From Heligmosomoides polygyrus polygyrus (Eukaryota; Nematoda; Chromadorea; Rhabditida; Heligmosomidae), in the NCBI GenBank assembly GCA_947396885.1, contig OX377204.1:18173706-18237705 (forward strand): DNA of 64,000 nt, in the 5' to 3' direction. The notes under the pieces were generated by a model. It was not told the origin of the DNA and made no database searches. It saw nothing but the letters and a program-made list of their open reading frames with translations. Shown piece by piece: positions 1 through 10,725 of this stretch; the first letter of the stretch is position 1, and every line of letters starts with the position of its first letter. A program made the translations under genes and the position numbers.

Positions 1-745
1 CGAATGGAAACGCTGTTGGCGCCCACTCGAGCAACTCGATGATTAAGGGGACGGCAGGTGATACTGGTGATACAGGTGATTCAGAGAGGCAGGCCCAATT
101 GTAGAGCTCGGGTTTCATGGTCGGAAATGGAGGGGTAGTCCATTGCAAATCATCTCACCATCGGTTTGCGGCGAGGTTATTCTGGATTTTTCAGCAGACC
201 TATTTTAAACCGAATTGCGTTTGTAAGGGTGGTCCTGGTTTTGGCGATTGGCTTGGTGTTAACTTTATAATACCTTAATGGAACTTTAGAATTTTTCGCT
301 CTGAGCAAAATGACTATTAAGCGTATGATGTGACAGGTACTGTTCGTAGGCCGGTCTGTCACAAAAGCCTGTCGCCCGCACTCCAGTATCCACGTTTAAA
401 AAAGGTTGTAGATGCTAGCGCTACCTTTCTTTACTAGCATACTGCAATGTGATTCGAAGTCCAGGTTGCTGTTGTTGAGAGAACCAGGATCTTTAACCTC
501 GTCCGGCCTCTCCTTAGCGGAGCGGACCCAATAGAATACGTTGTAGTCACGGTTTTGTCCCCAGATGAAAACCTGAGTTTTACCCACAGCATGGGCACGG
601 GTGTTCGGATCACTTGCTAATATAGGGTGCGCATTAATTATGGGCTTCAAACATTTGAAGTACCGTAGTAAGACAAACAATTCAAAATAGGGAAAAACAC
701 TTCGCAATCTTCACTAAGGTCCTTAGCAATCAAAAGTTACAGCCT
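1..745. other. no recognisable gene
   Basis: Short open frames occur on the minus strand (177-362 and 396-707), but I see no domain motif, splice-site pattern or terminal repeat that supports any of them. Left unannotated. Confidence 0.4.
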
Positions 746-1760
746 TCATTCGAAGTGCCCTCTTCTCGCGCGTATGCAGCTTCTCAGACGAGTTACAAAG
801 GCGTCGTAGGTGGCACGCAGATACTCCTCATCGAGGCCATTCCAAGCTTTCCTAAGTGCAGTTTTGAGCGAACCCAAATTGTTGTATCTAATAGCTGAGA
901 TCTTGTGCTCTAAAACTGACGAGACCAAAAATTCAAGTGGGTTCAGATCTGGTGAATTTGATGGCCATTATTCATGGGCGATGAAGTCTGCAAACACACG
1001 ACACTCGACTTGTCTGCAGGAAGCGAGTCTTGCTGATAGCACCATGGCATTCTCCAAAGTGAGAAATAGACCATGGCTTCAAAACTTTCTGCAGGACCGA
1101 TTTCAAGTATATTTGCCTATTGATCTTCACTTCAGCATCGACGAACACCAGTGGTGTCTTCTCATCTGAGGTTATCGCATTCCAATCCATAACAGAGCTT
1201 GGATGTGCAGTCTTCCAGATGACTTTTCTACCAGAAATGACCTGCTTTATATCTGCTGCAAGGATCCAATTGTTCTGTGGATTCTCAATAGGTTCTATTG
1301 TAAAAATTTTCTCGTCATTGAAAGCGATGCTCTGGTGCGTGCTATCTGTGAAGTGCGTCAAAAGTCTTCATCGGCGTGTTCTTCATTTGGGGAGAGAGGA
1401 AATGTGCCGTCTGTATTCGGCAAGGGCGAAGTCCTAGCTTCCCTCTGACAATGTTTCTCACAGAGGTAGCGCTGCCTTCCTCTTTCGTCACATTCCTCAT
1501 TGAGCGGCGAGGAATTTTTCCTCTTTCTTCTTTTCATGGTGTCAAACGTTGCAACAGAAACCTTTCCACCTCGTAATTTCCTTTCCGATGTACTCTCGAG
1601 CTCCTCGAATCGTGTGCAATCGTATTTCGGTCCAATCGCTGGAAAACAGATAGAAGAGGAGCAATGTTCTTCGACTCGTGACCTTCCTGGTGCAGACTGA
1701 TGACGGCGGCACGTTTCGGATGAGCCTTGACCATAGTTTAGAATGCAAAGAACGTACACA
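746..1760 (-). pseudogene. Tc1/mariner-type (maT-like) transposase relic
   Basis: Read on the minus strand, pieces of one transposase appear in order in different frames. An N-terminal segment lies near 1734, the FNDEKIFTIE strand with the first catalytic Asp near 1310, TPLVFVDAEVKINRQIYLKS near 1130, and a C-terminal segment ending RRGHFE at about 746. Frameshifts and stops separate the pieces, so the copy is dead. The EKIF..., PLVFV and Y..VL..VL.PW landmarks also occur in the element at 28019-29158, so the two belong to the same broad family. I could not define its terminal inverted repeats. Confidence 0.7.
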
Positions 1761-2001
1761 AAACTTTTCTGTGGCACAGTATAAAGAAATCACAAAATAA
1801 TAGTACTTAAATGTTTAGAAAAGATGTAGCTTGCGGTTCAAATCCGCAAATTTTTGCCGAGACCCATAATTGATGCGCACGCTGTGAAATATATGACAGT
1901 TTACATGCAACCCGTATCCATCGGCTACTCTAGGACCTTATAAAAAGTAGCGCCTTGTTTTTGCATAATAGGGTGAACGCTTTACATAATTTTGAATGGG
2001 G

Positions 2002-2201
2002 TCAAGGTAACTGGGAGAAATCCAATATGACTTTCAAACCGTCGCGTCCTACCTCTTCAATCTGCTCGCGATGTATGGGAAGTGCGAAGGCCTCGTCTGC
2101 GTAGTCGAGGAATGTGGAGCTGGTCTCCGGCGGATGAAAAATCGCGATCCGCCAGCCACCTCGAGCCAATGTGGTCAGTGTAGGACCGTAGTTACCAGCA
2201 T
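2002..2201 (-). CDS. NYN-domain-like protein, 3'-terminal exon
   Basis: Acceptor CCTATTCAG precedes a 200-nt exon that reads two bases, 65 codons and a TGA at 2002-2004. It encodes AGNYGPTLTTLARGGWRIAI followed by FHPPETSSTFLDYADEAFAL. This resembles the second half of a NYN (MARF1/limkain-b1-like) RNase fold, where LVSGDGDFxPxLxxLRxxG is followed by a hydrophobic strand, a PP.xSS helix and an ADEF-like strand. The family acts on RNA through clustered acidic residues. Here the usual GDxDF positions read DAGNY, so catalysis is doubtful. A GTAGGA inside the exon could serve as a donor, but read-through to the stop keeps a good frame. The family call rests on motif memory only. Confidence 0.6.
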
Positions 2202-2253
2202 CTGAATAGGCTTTAGGGTTTCAAGCACCTAAACTGATGATCGGTCGCCTTAC

Positions 2254-2377
2254 CTGACACCAACGCCACAAGACCTGGTGCTCCGTTTATAGTGGACGCG
2301 TGCCAAAGCATTCGTTGGCATAGTGCTTCTTCGATAGAGCCTTCTGCAGACAGAGACATGTGGGCGATTTCTCCATG
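2254..2377 (-). CDS. NYN-domain-like protein, internal exon
   Basis: A strong acceptor (CTCCTTTTCAG) and a good donor (CAG/GTAAGG) bound 124 nt, 41 codons plus one base. The joining base completes an Asp codon with the exon at 2002-2201, so the phases agree across a 52-nt intron. The peptide includes GSIEEALCQRMLWHASTING and ends APGLVALVS. This is the helix plus the buried strand that precede the acidic turn in NYN domains (family pattern: D..L..ML.WA.. then VVLVSGD). Frame agreement over the intron is the main reason for believing both exons. Confidence 0.6.
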
Positions 2378-2480
2378 CTGAAAAGGAGAACCTGATAAAT
2401 CAGTCGAATTTGTTGAGGTCAGTAGAGAAGCCTGAATTTGGGTATAGTTACGGATACTGATTCTGTCGGGTAGGACTCAC

Positions 2481-2507
2481 AAGCCTTTCTTTCGGAACAC
2501 CTGTCAC
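2481..2507 (-). CDS. possible 27-nt micro-exon of the NYN-like gene
   Basis: GTGAGT donor and an ...ACAACAG acceptor bound nine codons (VTGVPKERL) in phase 0/0, fitting the phase-0 start of the exon at 2254-2377. It is so short that chance is a real possibility. Confidence 0.25.
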
Positions 2508-2984
2508 CTGTTGTCTTTAAGCTGATGTGAGCGGAAAAGTTTGCGAACCCTTAGCTTTGAAGCTCTGCCTAGAAGGAAGTGCAGGATGCAGCTCTGCAGG
2601 AGGTGCAGGTTGCATTCAACCTCCATCTAGATATGCCATTGAGAGTAAATGGTAAGGAGGACGGGTGAGCCGGAGCACCGCCCTTCATCCTACATTGCAG
2701 TGCTGGGATTAAAATGAGAGCCTGTTTCCAGCAAACTTTGTGCCAGCGATAAGTGGGACATTTCGGACTGAGGCTAGACCAAAAAGCGGATCTATCCTAA
2801 CTGAAGGGACAGAAGGTGAGCTGCGTTTCGAACCCCTTGCTTGAGTTTCTGTGAGATCTTTGGCTGCTCTCCTTATACGAGAAGGCTAAGCTTAGGGGTG
2901 TGGTTGCATGTCACAAGCAATTAATTGAACCTTGTAGTTGTCCCTCCCGACTAGGACAGATCTAGGAAAGCAAGCAATGAGCAC

Positions 2985-3083
2985 CTGAAAATGTTCTGCA
3001 TAGTCCGTGATGTCTTTCGGTGTTGCTCGAACGTCACAACAGAAGTAGAATTTGTCGAATTCGGCTGACAATTTAACGACTAC
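2985..3083 (-). CDS. upstream exon, probably of the NYN-like gene
   Basis: Acceptor CACTTTCAG and donor TTTTCAG/GTGCTC bound exactly 33 codons, phase 0/0, starting VVVKLSAEFDKFYFCCDVRA and ending DITDYAEHFQ. The composition and the absence of stops look like real coding sequence. It lies on the same strand, about 0.5 kb 5' of the NYN-like exons, with compatible phase. A further exon may lie near 2760-2806 (frame reading DPLFGLASVRNVPLIAGTK), but its donor is poor. The start codon was not found. Confidence 0.5.
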
Positions 3084-3398
3084 CTGAAAGTGAGTATGAC
3101 CGATCTTGATTTACCACTGGAAACAAATTTTTGGTGTTGACTTAAGACTTAGGTTATTACAGCTGATAGACACAATTTTCAAGATCACTGCGCTGCTGAA
3201 AATCAAAAAAAAACTAAGGTCTTATCAAACCTCATACAATGAAAAGGAGGCTGTTAGACACCGCTTCGCCTAATGAGCTCCGCTTGAGAACAAAAAGCGG
3301 TTTTTATAGAGAAGCTGGGCGATACGTGCACAAACTATCCACCTACCTCAACAAAGACAAAATTGACCACACCCTGTACCTGGAGTTACTTCCGATCA

Positions 3399-3530
3399 GG
3401 GGCAGATTCATCAACCGCCTTACCGCTCTCTAACGGTGAAAATACCGCCAAACCCTCTCATACGACATTCATCGGTGTTTGGTGGCACTTTCCCCGTAAG
3501 AGGACGGTAAGCGGTTGATGAATCTGGCCA
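3399..3530. repeat. MITE of the TTCATCAACCG family
   Basis: Termini ggggcagattcatcaaccg and cggttgatgaatctggcc are inverted repeats. The interior alternates cggtgaaaataccgcc-like segments. Related copies lie at 6066-6172, 8971-9147, 10286-10725, about 31730-32089 and 56631-56760, with half-copies near 9769 and 14470. Confidence 0.7.
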
Positions 3531-3783
3531 CAGGAGGAGAGCTGCATCCCAAACAAAGCATCTCTTACACGCTGACGAACTCGCTTCTCTATAAAAAAGA
3601 CCCAGACATTTTCTAGGGAGTCAGTTTGAGGTGCTGTCCCTGATATTCATTCTCAAAGCCTGCAGAAGTCTCGTTGAAGAGTTAGATCTGAGTGACTGGG
3701 TGGGGGGTACAACCAGGAAAGTAGGTAACGAGCAGGAAATTGACATTCAATAATTGAAATTCAGAACCGTTAGGTATGTCGCG

Positions 3784-4078
3784 TGTCGCGTGTAGCGCAG
3801 TCGGAGGAGGCGCGACTGCCACGTGCACCCGATACCAGGTTCCTGGTTCGGATTTCCCGCCCAGGCCAACCAAGCCTTCCATCCCTCCGGGGTCGGTGAA
3901 TTGGTACCAGACTTGTCTGGGAAGGATAAAGCGCTGACTTGTTCATCGGCTGGCCACCGCAAGTCATTGTATGGCCAAATACGCATTCATGTCGCCTCCA
4001 CGACATCCCGTAGAAGTAGAATGCGCTGGCGCATCCTAGAAGGGATTGAGTAACGCCGTCCTTTATCCTTTATCCTTT
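3784..4078 (+). mobile_element. tRNA-derived SINE, family B, copy 1
   Basis: A box TAGCGCAGTCGG (3793-3804) and a B-box-like GGTTCGGATTTC about 45 nt later mark a tRNA-derived head. A body with conserved blocks follows, then a (CCTTTAT)n tail. The insert is flanked by the 14-bp direct repeat ttaggtatgtcgcg (3770-3783 and 4078-4091), a clear retroposition target-site duplication. Open frames inside it are spurious. It should be transcribed by RNA polymerase III and mobilised in trans by a LINE (family knowledge). Confidence 0.75.
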
Positions 4079-4091
4079 TAGGTATGTCGCG

Positions 4092-4724
4092 GTAGTTGTA
4101 GAATATGAAGAAGGTAGATCATTTTGTCGCAATATGCACCAATTCTTCTCTATTTTAGTGTTCAGAAAGCGGAATGATTTCGGAGCATTTTCCACAAAGA
4201 CCTTCCGAGTAATCAGCACCAAGCGAAAAGACGGTGCAGTTCAGGTTAGGTGGGTCAACCAGTTTAGCTTAAGGTGACATAAGGTATACTACATACTCTA
4301 TGGTATACTACTATACTACTAGCATACATACTCAAGCTGACATCAATATGACAGGGTAGAAAATGTGATGAAAAGATCAACTAAAGCAATACTGGTTCAC
4401 ATCTCACGGAGAAGTTCGGAATGCAGAGAGGAGCAAGGCATAGAACCTCAGATTTTCTATGAGAACAAGACTAAAAGAACGGCTATGTGGTGTCTGCTGA
4501 AGCATAGGATCGATAGCGAAAACAAAGCAAACGAGAGAGATATTGCGCGAATGCGTGGTGAATGTGTGTGATTAAAATGATATTCACACAGGCGCTATTC
4601 CACCAAGGTTCAGCTTCAGATCACCTTCAAGCTAAAGCATAACAAATAAGAACTACAGCGAGGAGCGCAAGTCTAGAGGGGAGGGCCAACAGTTCAGAGC
4701 GGAGCCTAATTTTTGAAAGGAGGC
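4092..4724. other. intergenic, no gene recognised
   Basis: Contains an open frame on + at 4365-4571 (68 codons) without motifs, and a tacta-rich simple stretch near 4285-4325. Nothing else supported. Confidence 0.3.
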
Positions 4725-5190
4725 CTTGAGAGTCCATCTTTGGCGAGATTTTGCAGCACTCTTGACTCCACATATCCTCGGACAGAGAAATCCATATTAT
4801 CCAGGTCGGCGAATTCGATGAAGGCCTGAGGTGTGGAAAGAGGGTATTGCAGGTGTAACAGCATGGGATGGCGCCCAGTCTTGTTGAAGAATCAGCTGAC
4901 AGTTGTTAATGTTTCGCTTCATCCACGAAACATTACCTTCTTGAGAACTTCATTCTGGTAAATATTGGCGTTGATCGTGACGGACTGTTCAATGGAAACA
5001 GGGTCTACTTTGGATTCGGCGATAAGTTCAGCTCTAGCCCCAACAGTTTACGGGAACAGCGTTCTCGTATTTGTGCGTTTCTTTTGGAACCTCGCTTTAG
5101 TCGGAAGTAGCTCGCGATGATTCTGGGAGTTGCGTGCGACCTCCACAGTGAAAATCTTTTCATCACACCAAATCACGTCCTTGATTCTGT
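4725..5190 (-). pseudogene. Tc1/mariner (maT-like) transposase fragment
   Basis: On the minus strand the sequence reads DVIWCDEKIFTVE near 5180, then a segment with SVTINANIYQNEVLKKVM, NKTGRHP and a C-terminal FADLDNMDFSV-like segment, broken by several stops. DEKIFTVE is the first catalytic strand of these transposases. The fragment sits between the two inverted SINE-B copies and abuts the tail of copy 2. Confidence 0.6.
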
Positions 5191-5211
5191 TCCAATATAC
5201 GTAAAGCATAA

Positions 5212-5511
5212 AGGATAAACGATAAAGGATAAAGGACGGCTTTATTCAATCCTCCTTGGGATGCGCCACGCATTCTACTTCTACGGGATGTCGTGGAGGC
5301 AATTTGAATGCGTATTTGGCCATACAATGACTTGCGGTGGCCAGCCTATGAACAAGTCAGCGCTGTATCCTTCCCATACACGTCTGGTACCAATTCACCG
5401 ACCCCGGAGGGATGGAAGACTTGGTTGGCCTGGGCGGGAAATTCGAACCAGGAACATGGTATCGAGTGCAGGCGACAGCCGACGCCTCCTCCGACTGCGC
5501 TCCACGCGCCC
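5212..5511 (-). mobile_element. tRNA-derived SINE, family B, copy 2
   Basis: Reverse orientation of the element at 3784-4078. Blocks shared with copy 1 include the attcgaaccagg B-box region, the catacaatgacttgcggtgg block and an (AAAGGAT)n tail at 5212-5240. Imperfect 13-bp direct repeats (acgtaaagcataa / acgcaaaacataa, at 5199 and 5512) may be its target-site duplication. The B box here, GGTTCGAATTTC, is closer to consensus than in copy 1. Confidence 0.7.
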
Positions 5512-5524
5512 ACGCAAAACATAA

Positions 5525-6065
5525 CAGAACCAAAACCAGTAAGATCAGTCAACCATCTTCGAGTTGTATTATACAAAGCGTAATAGCCGATTGCTTGCTA
5601 TCAGCTTGCAGGTCGGGAGACAAAGAAGATTTGTCGCAACGTCGAGTTTGAGCGATAAATATTCGGACCCAGCCCGTCATGTAAACATGTGCAGTCGTAT
5701 AGTTGCCTTAGAGACTCGATAGCTAATTTTCACCGAGCTACCCTAGTTCCAGATTCAAAAACATTAAAAAATTGGGAAGAGTTAATTTTGGCAATGCCAG
5801 AGATTATTTTGAACGCCGTCAAAATATCATATCGTTGAAACATCATTATGTTTCCGGTGAGATTCAAGAGTATGCAATTTGAACTCATCGTTTCTGGTAT
5901 TATTATACTAGGAGAAACTCTGAAATAGATGCACATACTGTTTCGTGATGGATCCCACTGTAGCTCATCCAATAATTACATTACCTTCAGTAGCGGATCT
6001 GCTTTGTTTAGCAGATAGTGTCTATCCCTCCTGGATGCGATAAATGCGATTTTTAAAGACATCTT
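5525..6065. other. no gene recognised
   Basis: AT-rich. A minus-strand frame at 5730-5972 (80 codons) has a protein-like composition, but no motif or matching splice partner was found. Confidence 0.3.
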
Positions 6066-6172
6066 GGGGCCGGATTCATCAACGACTTATATAGCTTGAT
6101 AAGCTGCGTTACCTGAGCTTTTCGCTTACAATTCTCCATTAAAGTTACGTCAGTCGTTGATGAATCTGGCCT
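6066..6172. repeat. MITE of the TTCATCAACCG family
   Basis: Inverted ends ggggccggattcatcaacg and cgttgatgaatctggcc bound about 107 bp. The interior gataagc/gcgtta and acaattctccattaaagtta blocks match the longer copy at 8971-9147. Confidence 0.75.
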
Positions 6173-6719
6173 ATAGACAGTTTTACTTAAAATATGGAAG
6201 TCAAAAGTGACTCGGTTTAGGCTGAGGGAATTGTTCCGCTTGATGCTCTTCTTAATGATTCTACGATTCCTCGGCGTGTTGCCAGGGTCTTCTTTGCTTC
6301 GGGAGGCGTCCTCTCTCCAGATAGTGGTTAACTACTCGAAGAAGGGTGCTTCTAGCTTTTCAGCTGCTTTGCAGTCTCTTCCGGTGTCTTTCTTTGAAGA
6401 GGTGAGCGATGGCGTGATTAGGACCTAGTCACATATCATGGTGAAAAACTCACGAAAGGCGATCAAATGTTTTCATATTGCTACAAGCTTTTGTCTCAAT
6501 ACTTATGCGCCACACTGCAAATCTCTTTCACATTGAGCAGCTTATCAAAGTAGGCTTAGATCTCCTTTTACATTTTTATTATATATGTATCCGTAGGTGC
6601 AGTACGAGCTGGGAAGGGTAAGTTGGAATTTTGACGACGAATTTTTCTCGCCTTTTTCATGCTAGGCTGCATTCTAGTACATTGCCAGTGCAAGGGTGGG
6701 TCTCCACTATAGTTGTGCT
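6173..6719. other. no gene recognised
   Basis: A 73-codon plus frame (6207-6428) and weak minus frames are present, with no supporting motif. Confidence 0.3.
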
Positions 6720-6895
6720 CGAATGACCTATTCGAATAGGTATTCGAATAATTTTCATTCGAATTTGAGAAGTCGAATCGAGTTTTTCGAATGTGTTCGA
6801 ATTCGAATATGCAAAAAATCGCGTTTTCCGAATACATTCCAAATTCGAATACTCAAAAATTTCGGGTATTCGAAACCTTTCAAACATTCGAAAAT
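6720..6895. repeat. TTCGAA-rich degenerate simple repeat
   Basis: Variants of attcgaat recur roughly every 7-20 bp across this stretch. The motif is self-complementary, so the tract can fold on either strand. The same word dominates the array at 63720-64000. The 3' edge carries the left TSD of RTE copy A. Confidence 0.7.
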
Positions 6896-6908
6896 TTTGC
6901 GAGAGCAT

Positions 6909-8702
6909 CATCATCATCAACATTTTCATTAGCGTCTGTCCCGCTTGGTGGCGGGGTCCGCTCTTCTGGTGTGGTGACGCCAGTTCTCCCGATCAAATGC
7001 TTGATCAGGGTGCACACCAGCCATCTTTAGTCCAAGTGCAACGTATCTAGCCAACGTTGTTTCGGTCGTTCCCTGGGCCGCTTTCCAGGAACCTCAAGGT
7101 TCAGGCCAATCTTACGGACGGTGTCGTCGTTAGCGCAAAGAACATGGCCGTACCATCGAGGACGAGCTTCGCGCAGCTTCTCGGCTATCGGGGCGACATC
7201 GAACCTCTGTCGTAAGGCGTCGTTGCGAACGCGCACCAGTCGTCCACCGTAGCATTTTCGTCTCCATTACACTGAGGCGGCTTTCAATTTCCTTCGTCAC
7301 GGGCCAACACTCAGCACCGTACGTCGCTACTGGGCGGACGACTGTTCTATAAACCTTCGATTTGAGGTGCTCAGGTATTGTCCTGTCGCAAAGCACCTCA
7401 GTCAATGAGCGCCATTTGGACCAGGCTGCACTCACACGTGCGTTCACCTCCAACTTTAGACTGCCATCGGACGTGACTGTTGATCCAAGATACTTGAAAG
7501 ATGTAACTCGTGAGAGCTCAGTACCATCGATCTTAATAGATCCGTGCTCATTCACATCCGTCGTCAAGTATTCCGTCTTTTTGACGTTTAGCTTGAGACC
7601 GAACAATGCCAAACGATCGCACCACGCCTGTGCCTGTCGCTCGAGCTCTGCCATGCCGGGGACGTCATGCTCCCCGGCATACAGCAGCGTCCAAGGAGCT
7701 GCCCTTTGGAGATCACGTGTAATTGCATCCATGACGATCACGAAGAGCATTGGGGAGAGCGCAGATCCCTGGTGCACTCCGACAGAGATTGGAAACTCCA
7801 TCGAGGTGCCCGCTGGTGCTCGCACTCGGCTTATTGGGCACGAGTAGAGGATGCGCACCCACTCAATAAGCTCTTCAGGAACACCATGTCGTCGCAACGC
7901 GTACCATATCACTTCCCGCGGAACGCGGTCGAAGGTCTTCTCCAAGTCCAGGAAGGCGAAATGCACCGGCTTCTTTCTCTCGCGATGCTTCTCCACCAGG
8001 AGGCGGGCGGCGTGTATAGCATCAATGGTCCCGCAACCAGACACAAAGCCGCACTGGTTGTCGGAGAGCTTGACGATTTCACGGATTCTTCTATCGAGGA
8101 TTCGCTCGAAGATCTTCATGATGTGCGAAAGAAGGCGAATTGGACGGTAACTAGCGCAGTCCGCAGGACTGCCTTCTTCTTCCAAATCGGGATGGTCGTG
8201 CTTTGCTGCCAGCTCTCGGGCGCTTTTTTCTCAGCAACAACCTGATTGAAAAACTCTGTCAGCCAGTCAGCAGGGCACCAGCCCTTCGACTTCCACAGAT
8301 CGGCTGGTAGATCATCGGGACCAGTGGCTTTGCCTGAATTCATCTTCCTCAGAGCTGCTTCGGGTTTGCTCACTGTGATCTTCTGAACGGGGCCGTATAC
8401 AGGAGATGCAAAAGGAATAGCAGGATGGTCAAACTCAACATTCGAGATTTCCTCGAAGTAGTCGTGCCATCGCTTCACAGCCCTCTTACGATCCTTCAGA
8501 GGACGTCCGTGGTCGTCGTTAATGCCAAAGAACTTCTCGATGTCTTCGGCTTGGCGACAGACAACCATGTGACGTGACATGGGTCTTCGTAGGTCGGCCT
8601 ATCACTAGGGCCTGTCGCCTGCATTCGAATGTCCGTGTTTGGCTCGGCTCGCAGAAGGAAGCAGTTTCCAATGGCAATACGTGGAGGAACGGACATCGCC
8701 AC
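6909..8702 (-). mobile_element. RTE-type LINE, copy A, endonuclease domain deleted
   Basis: Minus-strand element with an exact 18-bp target-site duplication (aaaattttgcgagagcat at 6891-6908 and 8703-8720). The 5' end starts GTGGCGATGTCCGTTC, identical in kind to copies C and D. After about 140 bp the sequence jumps (near 8560) straight to CRQAEDIEKFFGINDDHGR. That junction lies in the linker before the RT, so the whole apurinic-type endonuclease is missing. RT frames run 8116-8580 and 7130-8185. The catalytic YADD box reads YAGE followed by a disrupted stretch, so RT is dead. C-terminal RRWLDTLHLD-like and zinc-region pieces follow at 7027-7236. The tail is ATG/GAT-rich. Confidence 0.85.
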
Positions 8703-8970
8703 AAAATTTTGCGAGAGCATAGTCTCCATTAGGAAAATGAAATACTCTATCCTACTATAGGCTGTATATTAAAAATATTCAAGCCTACCAGGGTCCACCC
8801 TCCCCCCCCCCCACACATACACACGCACTCAGCTTGTTTGCGCTTACCTGTGCTTGACGTTTCCACTTTACATATCAGGTTCTCAAATTGTCAGGACCTT
8901 CTTGAAAAAATGAGGGTGGGGTGGACCCTCCTTCCTAGACTTACAGTTAGTGAGTCGCTTTTTCTCTGAC

Positions 8971-9147
8971 CTGGGGCCGGATTCATCAACGGCTTACGTA
9001 ACATTAACGGAGAATTGTAATCTTATCAAGGTGAGCGATAAGCCGCGTTATTTGAGCTTTTAACGCGGCTTATCGCTCACCATATCGCTTGATAAGCTTA
9101 CAATTCTCCGTTAAAGTTACGTAGGTCGTTGATGAATCCGGCTCCAG
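8971..9147. repeat. MITE of the TTCATCAACCG family, near-perfect hairpin
   Basis: Ends ctggggccggattcatc and its inverse ggatgaatccggctccag frame a 177-bp palindrome. The arms carry gcttacgtaac, acggagaattgtaa and gcggcttatcgctcacc blocks, and the centre (gagctttt) is short. It is the cleanest copy of the family in the window. Confidence 0.8.
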
Positions 9148-10285
9148 GAGAACGTTCGAGTGAACACATGATACTGGTTGATTTCATAGTGGTGGTCATC
9201 ACTGTCTCACCAAACCTTACATGTTTAATCAGACTTTCGATTTTCTCCTGTGATATGGGTACTGAGTGGTAGTTGTAGTACACTAACAGTGGTCCTTCAT
9301 CGCTCATTGTGGAATTCTGAAAGCAGGAATTTGAGGTCTTTGTGGCGATAACCAACATTGGAGGAATTTTTCGAGCCCATCTTAAGATGGACGCTATATA
9401 TCTTTGTGTGTCTGTAGATTAGAACCTGCATGCGCACGTAACCATCTTCAACTTTCAAAGTCGGTGGCCAGATATGACTTCGCAAAAGTGGATTGGTGGA
9501 CTCTCAGACATTCTCGCGACTGTCATCGAAATACGAGACTGGAGCCAGCGAAGAGCTAAGGTTCAGTGTCTTGGTTTTAATGCAGCTGTGTACTCTTTGT
9601 GGGCAAGACGACTAACAGATTCGATTCATAGAGGGAGACCTGTAGGGAGGGCGGCCAGTGCGCTGGTGTGGCGCAGTGCTAGAGATCGCTCCACCGCACG
9701 TGATAACGTTGGGAAAAAGCCGCCATGACAGACGCAGCCGGCGAGCCCGGGATGGTTTACGGAATTTTGGGGCCAGAGTCATCAACCGCTTACCGCACTC
9801 GCAATACCGCCAAAACCTGCTGCTAAGAACTCGTGCACACCTTCCTGCAGCAAACCCGGCATGAGCAGCAAAAGAGGATGTACGCTGCATTCGCAAAGGA
9901 TGCGCGCAGCAAACGGCGGCGCGCGCTTTTCAAACCGTAGCGCGCACGTGCTTTTGCCGCGGAGTGACGTTCTACCCCTCGCCCTTTAAATAGAGGCATG
10001 GCAAATGTCTGCAATGTCTGTCTCGTAAGGCAGCCACTGGATTCTCGAGCAAGCCCGGGGGGTGGAGGTGGGCGGGTCAGGGGACGAGAGGGTACAACGC
10101 TCGATCCCCGCTCTTGCCTACTGCCGCAGCAAAGCGTGCTCACGGGTGCGGCGCTGGCTTTGTACGCTGCAAAAGAAGCAGCGGATTGTGATGAAACTAT
10201 CGAGTGTAAGCAGTTTTGGCGGTAGCCAACGATCCGAACACCACTCGATATCAGGTTTTACTGTCCCATCATGACCCTGAAGTGC
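9148..10285. other. no gene recognised; partial MITE and tRNA-like A box
   Basis: A half-copy of the TTCATCAACCG MITE starts at about 9769. A tggcgcagtgctagag word at about 9667 resembles a tRNA A box, but no clear B box follows. GC-rich overlapping frames on both strands (9612-10274) look like composition artefacts. Confidence 0.35.
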
Positions 10286-10725
10286 TGAGGCCGGATTCAT
10301 CTCCAGCTAAACCCATGGGTATGTGTGGTATAAGGGGTAGAGATAAAATAGGAGTCAGATAGAGATAAGGCAAGAGTCAGAGACACAGGCTTCATCGTGG
10401 GTATCTCTACCCCTGTATTCGCGAGAATCCGACCCTTGTATGAATAGGAACATTGTGAGCGGATAAGGACAGCATCGGCCTTGTGGTGCCGTGGGGTTGC
10501 CGCGCTAACTTGTTTGCCGGTAACCCCGCGGCACCACGGGCCCTCTGCTTCACAAGTACCCTTTTCGGCTGATATCCAAAGGCCTTGAATATTGTAGAAT
10601 CGATACTACCTGTAACCCTTGCTGCCGCAGCAGAAGCAATGATGTGTGCTCGACCCTCAATGAATGTCAGGTCAGGGAGTTTGACGGTAATTTCACCGTG
10701 GTAAGGGGTTGACGAATCTGAGGCC
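10286..10725. repeat. long TTCATCAACCG-family element with GC hairpin
   Basis: Outer ends tgaggccggattcatc and gacgaatctgaggcct are inverted. Near 10479-10541 there is an inner hairpin with arms of the type gtggtgccgtggggtt/aaccccgcggcaccac. No coding capacity is evident; the 120-codon minus frame (10407-10769) crosses it. Confidence 0.55.

Noticed and set aside
7667..8245. 192-codon plus-strand open frame
   Set aside because: It is the antisense shadow of the RTE reverse transcriptase (copy A), and an equivalent shadow appears opposite copy D (17736-18197).
8971..9147. CRISPR-like or regulatory palindrome
   Set aside because: It is one member of a dispersed inverted-repeat family with the same ends, so a MITE explains it better.
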